This document shows positions 57,728 through 64,000 of a DNA stretch of 64,000 nt, in pieces. Position 1 is the first letter of the stretch, and each line of letters begins with the position of its first letter. This stretch comes from Beta vulgaris subsp. vulgaris (Eukaryota > Streptophyta > Magnoliopsida > Caryophyllales > Amaranthaceae). The notes under the pieces were generated by a model. It did no database searches, was not told the origin of the DNA, and saw only the letters and a list, made by a program, of their open reading frames with translations. The stretch lies in the NCBI RefSeq assembly GCF_026745355.1, contig NC_079210.1:19325118-19389117 (forward strand). The letters are read 5' to 3'. The translations under genes and the position numbers were made by a program.

Positions 57728-57759
57728 TAGATGCTCATGGTGGATCGATCGTCTACCAT

Positions 57760-57995
57760 CAATGGGTGTGGCGCATGAATAATTTGTCAGTCTCCACAGG
57801 GAGATAATTTTGAGTATGCACTAAGGTTCCAATTTCAAGCATCCACTAAGGAAGCGGAGTATGAAGCGTTTTTGGCTGGAATAAAAATGTGCTAAGCAGC
57901 TGGAGCTCTAGAGATTGAGTCTAAGTCGGACTCTCTTTTGGTCTTCAGTCAAGTCAGTGGAGAATTTGAAAGTAAGGAGACATATATGAGCAAAT
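57760..57995 (+). pseudogene. Second (archaeal-type) RNase H of the Tat element
   Basis: Contains ASTKEAEYEAFLAGIKMC, a stop, then AGALEIESKSDSLLVFSQVS and GEFESKET, the pattern of the extra RNase H that Tat elements carry between the Ty3 RNase H and integrase. Fragmentary, but in the expected place. Confidence 0.75.
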
Positions 57996-58045
57996 ATATA
58001 TGCGTCTAATCAAGGATGAGATTGAACCCTTGAAGCGATTCGTTC

Positions 58046-59430
58046 TTGACCAAGTTCCAAGGTCAGAAAGTCACCAAGGAGACATCCTCTCAACATTGGC
58101 CAGCTTTGGCTGAGTGTGATGCACCAAGAACAGTATTTTGGGAGGTAAAATCGAAAAAAAGCATTGATCAAGAGCAAATGATGTTCCTTAGCCGGGGGAC
58201 ATTTTTGATGGAGCCTATTATAGAATTCAAGAAAACAGGTCGGTTACCTTCTGATCCTGTAGAAGCTAAGTATGTGAAAACGAGAGACAAATGGTTTGAG
58301 CTGTGGGATGAGACTCTATACAAAAAAGCATTCAACCGTCCTCTTCTCAAGTGCATCACCAGAGAGGATGGATTGGATGTATTGAAGGAGCTTCATGAAG
58401 GAGCTTGTGCTTCTTGCATTGGAGGAAGAGCATTGGGGGAAAAAGCCTTAAGGACCACGTATTACTAGCTTACCTTAAAGGAAGACGCATGGTCATATTC
58501 ACCAGAAGCCATCCAATTATTTGACTCCAGTTTTGTTCCCACTTCCTTTTGCCAAATGGAGCATGAATATCCTGGGACCTTTCCCCATGGCAGCTGCATA
58601 GGAGAAGTTTGTGGTTGTAGCTGTAGAATACTTCACTAAATGGGTTGAGGCTGAAGCTATGCGGGGAATCACAACAAATGATGTCAATGTTTTCATTTGG
58701 AAAAACATTATAACAAGACTCGACATGCCGCAGTCTATCGTCTTTGACAATGGACCATAATTTGTGACTCCAAAACTCAAAGATTGGTTGGTAGAAAGAG
58801 AGATTAAAGCTCACTATGCGGTTGTACCTCACCCACAGGTCAATTGGCAGGTAGAAGCATTCAACAAAATCTTGTCGACCGATATAAAAAAGAAGCTTGA
58901 CAATGCTAAAGAGCTATGGGTGGAAGAGTTGCAGTTTGTATTATGGTCCATCAAAACTAAAACCAAGAATTCTACTAGAGAGACCCCTTTCATGCTCGTC
59001 TATGACACTAAAGCTGTATTACCCATCAAAATAGAAGAACCTACGTTGAGAGTCATGATGTACACAGAAAAAGCCAACTGGGCTGCCTTACGCGCAGCCC
59101 TGGACCAAGTAACAGAGGTCCAGGGTAATGCACGACTAATAATAATGCAATTGTACAAGTTTCGAATGGCTCGGGATTTTAACAAGAGAGTCGCAAGACG
59201 ACCGCTCGAAGTGGGGGATTTGATCCTAAGGAAGATGGAAGCCGTCAGAAGAGCCAAAGAATTGGGAAAGCTGACACCAAATTGGTAAGGGCCCTATCAA
59301 ATCGTCCAAGAAGTGCGAAGTGCTACTTTTTGTCTCCAAGACATGAATGAACGTCCTATTCAGCGGACATGAAACTCAAATACCTTGAAGAAGTATCACA
59401 TCTGAGTCGTCAAGAAAACCTTGTGGTTAA
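58046..59430 (+). pseudogene. Tat integrase, broken, first catalytic Asp altered
   Basis: The N-terminal zinc-binding part includes LKELHEGACASCIGGRALG and KALRTTYYWLT-like sequence. In the core, the usual MDxxGPF is MNILGPF (near 58562), so the first catalytic Asp is Asn. IVFDNGP (58740) keeps the second Asp and is followed by a stop; NWQVEAFNK (58842-58868) keeps the Glu. The C-terminal part reads NSTRETPFMLVYDTKAVLPI, ALDQVTEVQGNARLI and RRPLEVGDLILRK, with a stop after LGKLTPNW. Not functional. Confidence 0.85.
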
Positions 59431-59876
59431 TTGATTTTAACCCAAGTGCTTTGGCACAAAGAAGAAAGATAGATATGTATACATGTACCTTGGTAGTTGG
59501 CCAAGCAAAATTCATATAATACAATTCTACTTTCTCTCTATATTACTTCTTTACCTTATACTTAAAGTTATTTACTTAGGGGCATCTTACCACCGGCCAG
59601 CTTAGTGGTCTAATAAGTAACTTTAACTAAGTAACAAAGTAAATAAAGGCAAAAACGTCCACAATATCAGCAAAATAGGAAAATGTTAATTTCCTTGACG
59701 CACATTGCTTCCATAAGGAGAGCGACAAAACATGTTACAGATCTATAAGATTCGTTACATGATGAACGACATTCCATTGATAATCTCTAAAAAGAGAAAC
59801 GTCAATCTCCTAAAGGCAAGCGGCCAAAAATAGGAGACTTTTACTTTCAATCATAAGGCCAGCCAAGTAATGACTA

Positions 59877-60400
59877 CTTTGAGAGTCATGATGTACACAG
59901 AAAAAGCCAACTGGGCTGCGCTACGCACAGCCCTAGACCAAGTACCAGAGGTCCAGGGTAATGCACTGCTAATAATGCAATTGTACAAGTTTCGAATGGT
60001 CGGGATTTTAACAAGAGAGTCGCAAGACGACCTTCAAAGTGGGGGATTCGGTCCTAAGGAAGATACAAGCCGTCGGAAGAGCCAAAGAATTGGGAAAGCT
60101 GACACCAAATTGGTAAGGGCCCTATCAAATCGTCCAAGAAGTGCGAAGTGTTACGTTTCTCCAGAACACGAATGGACGTCCTATTCAACGGATATGGAAC
60201 TCAAATACCTTGAAGAAGTATCACATATGAGTCGTCAAGAAAACCTTGTGGTTAATTGATTTTAACACAGGTGCTTTGGCTTAAAGAAGAAAGATAGATA
60301 TGTATACATGTACTTTGGTAGTTGGCCAAGCAAAATTCATATAATACAATTCTACTTCCTCTCTATATTACTTCTTTACCTTGTACTTAATGTTATTTAC
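59877..60400 (+). repeat. Direct duplication of the integrase tail
   Basis: 59877-60400 repeats 59049-59572, from TTGAGAGTCATGATGTACAC (codons LRVMMYTEKANWAA) through the element's 3' non-coding part (GGTAGTTGGCCAAGCAAAAT). The copies differ by small indels. They are 828 bp apart, start to start. Confidence 0.9.
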
Positions 60401-60510
60401 AAACAACAAAAGTTACATATAGAGCCAATCAAAAGTTGCATCTAAATGTATGTTTATAGCCTCTAAAGGTGTTTAGAAGCAATCTTATCGCTGCCTCTAA
60501 TTAGTCCGTT

Positions 60511-60896
60511 GCTAATTGGTGGTTGCCCCTAATGCCACCTTTTAGAGGCAGATACGTTATGGTGTCGTTGAAGACACTTATGTTTAGAGGCAAGTATATG
60601 CCTGTCGCTAATTGGTGGTTGCCCCTAATGCCACCTTTTAGAGGCAGACATGTTAGGGTGTCGTTGAAGACACTTATGTTTAGAGGCAACCATATGCCTG
60701 TCGCTAATTTGTGGTTGCCCCTAATGCCACCTTTTAGAGGCAGACATGTTATGGTGTTGTTGAAGACACTTATGTTTAGAAGCAACCATATGCCTGTTGC
60801 TAATTGTTGGTTGCCCCTAATGCTATCTTTTTGAGGCACAAAACTTGAAGTGCTGCTAATGCCACTCACATTTAGAGGCGGCCATAAGCCAGTCAC
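60511..60896. repeat. 96-bp tandem repeat, about four copies
   Basis: The landmark GCTAATTGGTGGTTGCCCCT recurs at 60511, 60607, 60703 and 60799, exactly 96 bp apart. The unit contains CCTTTTAGAGGCAGA and GTTTAGAGGCAACCATATGC. Because 96 is a multiple of three, both strands show long repetitive open frames. The flanks (60411-61100) carry further GCATCTAAATATATTTAGAG words in both orientations, like the subterminal region of a CACTA-type element, but no end was found. Confidence 0.9.
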
Positions 60897-63523
60897 TAAT
60901 TATAGGTTGCTTCTAACTTTTAGATGCAACTATAAATTTTGCCGCAGATTATTAATTAAGGCAACCACTTCTGTTGCATCTAAATATATTTAGAGGCGAT
61001 TACATTCGTAGGTTTTAAACATATTTAGGGACATTAATACATGTTGTTCCTAATTATATTTAGATGCAACTGTCAAATTTCATAAAATAGGTTTTTAGAT
61101 GCACCGAATCATATAATGACTTTTAATAATGAAACGTACTTTTTAATATTATTTATTTATTTATTTTGCATAATAATACAAGAAAATTAAGATAAATAAA
61201 ATAAAGAAATTATAAATTTATTCAAGAAAGATATATTTATTTATATGATCGTGACAACTGTACACAATCCAAAATATTATCCAAAGATGGCCAACAATAA
61301 TTCCCATCCCCCAAACATAATAACCTAAAAGGTTTTAACATAACCAGTCCTGGCAAGAAAGCATAATATGCATAAACGCCTTTCTCAGGTGACACCTTAT
61401 AGGAAGGGTTCACAATGGATAGGCCTATCATGTGCGAGCGACCCCTACTTACAAAAAACTAAGCCTGACCAACTATGACAATAGCAAAATCGAAGCCTAA
61501 CTGAATCGTAATTTAAGCCAAATAGTCAATGCATCATGTCTGGCAATCTGTTCCCAAAACTCTGTGCATAAAAGATCTCCAAAAGCTGCAACTGTTGTAC
61601 ATTTTCCAAACTGTTATACATCTTCCAAAAAATCTACAAATAAAAAAACTTAAAAATACTTTAGTAATCAAAATGTGCTAAAAAATTGATACCCATTGTA
61701 ATGAGGTTAATTGATAATTTACCATGTTAACTGCCAATATTCCTGTTAGAACAAAACACCTACAAAAAACCAAAACAATCAAATCATTGAAGTCACCTTA
61801 TAAATCCACAAAAGTCCTACTATAATTTGACTCTAAATATAGCAACAACATCACCCTAAACATTACCCAAAACATAATCTTCAAACCCCATAAGATCTTC
61901 ATTTCACTGTAGCAGCTACAACAGAAATTAGAAAGTTCTTTCAATAATTAACAATGGAAACAAATATAACCGAAAAAAAGAAACAAAAATGTGTGAGCAC
62001 AACATACTGTAGCATTGAACAAAAAGACCAAGGTTTTCGCATCTTCAATCGCCGATCAAAAAAATGGGGAAAATTTTAGTGAGGAAAAAGCAAGTAGTAT
62101 AATATGCATTACCACGCAACAAGTGATGATGCCAGAAGAATAATAAGGCATGTTAAACAGTGATTAAAATCTTGCATCTCTTTGATGATTATGGTGGAAA
62201 GAGAGATGAGGAGCATCACAGGAGAGAGAAAGGATAGAAGTGAAAGATAATAAGACTTAAGCTACTGCAACACGTGTAATAAAATATAGAAGTAAAGGTG
62301 GAGTGAAAGTAGCCTGGTGTAATTCCAGGTTCTAAATTCTTTATCATTCAAACAAGGGATTTGCACCAAGTCCAGAATTTCAAATGAAATTCTTAAATCC
62401 AAACAGGGCATTATGCAAAATAAAATGAGTTAAAATAGAAAGTGAAAAAGAAAAGGATACAACCTTCACTGTAGCAGCTGGAATCCAAATTTGTCATATC
62501 AAAAACATCGCAAAAACCGTCAAAACAGAACAGGTATGAAGGAAATCATGAACTTGCAATTAAGGTTAGCATACCACATATAACTTAAGACAACCCCCTA
62601 GAATCTCATCATTAAAGGACAATCTAATATAACCAAACACACTGTAATATGATTTACCTATTTATTTCTTATTTATTCTATTTTTTGGTGATTTAGGAAT
62701 AACTTATTTTGGATTAAATAAGTAGATATAAATGCCTTGTGATTGTCTAACTCTCTCCATATTGTTCACTATAACTTACTTGTGGATGTATACTATTAAA
62801 AATTGATTTATACTATTACATTATCACACCCTAAACTATACTCCTTTTTCTCAATTTTGCTCTTTAATTATAGCCTCACAAACATATACAGTGTGTACAA
62901 AGTAATCACCACAAGTTGGTATGTATTGCGTATAATTTAAAAATAAAGAGAATAAAGAATGATGAGGCACTCCAGTCATGAAACCTAATATCATATTATT
63001 ACTTTAATTTTCATTATACACGGCTAAATAATCAAACCGACTCAATTTGTAACTAATGTAGTAATTCACCCGAACATCTCAAGTAATAACTAATTAAGGC
63101 AGATGAATCATCAGTGCATAATCAAGCCCAAAATCATACTAAAAAATCAACAAAACAATTGAATCTGTAACTAATTTGCTAAATCATCCAATTTTCTCAA
63201 CTTATAACAATCCCAAACTAAGCAAAACATCAATCAGTGAGTACAATAGATATTTAAGCTGATCAAAATGTACAGAACTTTCATCCTAATAGTTTTAGAT
63301 CTGTTCAAAACCATTTCACTTGAACTTCATGAATATGACCCCAGAATACCATTTGATTACCAACTCAATTCACATAATTTACCACTCAAATTTGCAAACT
63401 CAAATAACAGTGCAACGTGCACAACATCAATCCCACCAATGTATGTAATTATTTATATTAAAAGACTCAATTAAAAAAGAACGGAGTGGAAGTATATACA
63501 CTGAGTTCCTCTGTGGCTCGAAA
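60897..63523. other. AT-rich region without a recognised gene
   Basis: To 61100 it holds subterminal-like TTTAGATGCAAC words. A minus-strand 38-codon stretch (61613-61497) reads AAFGDLLCTEFWEQIARHDA and ends in TAG; its family is not recognised. Around 61905 and 62468 the block TTCACTGTAGCAGCT repeats. The rest is AT-rich with no TIRs that could be paired. GAACGGAGTGGAAGTA at 63480 resembles a Stowaway end. Confidence 0.4.
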
Positions 63524-63676
63524 TCAGTGGTATCTTTGTGTGTCCTGGCTTGAGGGGAGTTTGTCGTCACTTTTCGCAAGCAATATCACTTCATCATCAC
63601 CTTCATAGTCACTATCCCAATCATCATCACACCCGTAAAATTCTTTATAGGTCAAGAATTCGCATTCTTCATCAGC
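63524..63676 (-). pseudogene. Acidic exon-like fragment, unidentified
   Basis: The minus strand reads ADEECEFLTYKEFYGCDDDW, then DSDYEGDDEVILLAKSDDKL and PSSQDTQRYH, and stops at TGA. Composition is protein-like and very acidic. Further minus-strand coding-like sequence (TLVEKYKVSWVYDDPMCSSL) lies at 63770-63840 in another frame. It could be a terminal exon or a decayed TE protein. No family is recognised. Confidence 0.3.
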
Positions 63677-64000
63677 AGATCAAAGGCACAAAAAGAACAA
63701 GATGCACTAAGGAAGATGACAGTAGGCACCAACAAGCCAGATCAAGAGGCACAGTGGATCATACACGAGAATATCGAGTGAGGAACACATAGGGTCGTCA
63801 TACACCCAAGAAACCTTATACTTCTCAACAAGGGTCTGTTTTTATAGATTTCCGGCTACTCCGGGAATCAAGGTAACATAATCTAATTTGGTGTGCTGAA
63901 TTGAGTATGATGCTCCAACTATACAAGAAAAACATGGAGAAAATCGAAAATACACACATCAGAAACTTCTAATAAGTCACCTTTTTGACATGTTCAGCAA
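63677..64000. other. Window end, unassigned
   Basis: Apart from the coding-like minus-strand stretch near 63770-63840, no feature is supported. A gene or element may continue beyond the window. Confidence 0.4.

Larger units (their letters stand above)
53101..60400 (+). mobile_element. Tat-lineage Ty3 retrotransposon, decayed, without 3' LTR
   Basis: Contains 5' LTR, PBS, gag, protease, RT, RNase H, a second archaeal-type RNase H and integrase, in Ty3 order. The second RNase H before integrase is diagnostic of the Tat lineage. All domains carry stops or frameshifts. No 3' LTR is found; after the integrase a tail segment is duplicated (59877-60400) and unrelated repeats follow. Confidence 0.88.

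Noticed and set aside
60501..60896. 100-130-residue open frames on both strands with a 32-residue repeat
   Set aside because: Product of a 96-bp tandem repeat whose length is a multiple of three; no start context or similarity.

Overview
The window is nuclear DNA of a flowering plant, most likely a dicot. It holds a few intron-bearing genes in AT-rich DNA, and most of the rest is nested plant transposable elements (Ty3/Tat, Ty1/copia, LINE, mariner, CACTA, hAT, Tourist and Stowaway types). The species cannot be named from the sequence. No bacterial operon, CRISPR array, rRNA or convincing tRNA was seen.

Host genes. I find two, and they are paralogues of one family: DUF604 (fringe-like, GT31-type, Golgi type II glycosyltransferases). 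Gene 1 lies on the minus strand (11865-15484) and gene 2 on the plus strand (28055-49640), head to head. Both have three exons, with phase-0 introns at the same places and a first exon of exactly 768 bp. Gene 1 keeps the DDD and GGGG motifs. Gene 2 has an intact reading frame, but these motifs read DGH and WGAG at the same residue numbers. Gene 2 also has a first intron of about 20.1 kb, filled by a LINE that contains two nested LTR units, a TIR element, a MITE, a copia retrotransposon and a hAT element.

Layout. 1-3.8 kb: 3' end of a Tat-type Ty3 element with a decayed antisense extra ORF followed by its 3' LTR. 4.1-10.5 kb: a Stowaway MITE, then a 5.87-kb mariner-like element holding a DD39D transposase (frameshifted) and a large 167-bp tandem-repeat array. 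11.9-15.5 kb: gene 1, with a Tourist MITE in intron 1. 15.6-17.7 kb: a duplicated upstream segment and MITE-like sequence. 17.7-21.3 kb: a CACTA end, a Tat LTR on the minus strand and a second antisense extra ORF. 21.3-27.1 kb: a LINE split by a CACTA element. 28.1-49.6 kb: gene 2. 49.9-53 kb: a second CACTA and a second hAT element. 53.1-60.4 kb: a decayed Tat element (LTR, PBS, gag, PR, RT, two RNase H domains, IN) with a duplicated integrase tail. 60.4-64 kb: a 96-bp tandem repeat and unassigned AT-rich DNA.

Most useful observations: the paired loss of motifs in an otherwise intact gene 2; two independent Tat extra ORFs, each antisense to its element and each with its own TATA box; a mariner element that carries a satellite-like array and an exon-like segment; and a four-level nest (gene intron, LINE, LTR unit, solo LTR) that target-site duplications resolve. 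I did not identify a clearly new defence or mobile system.
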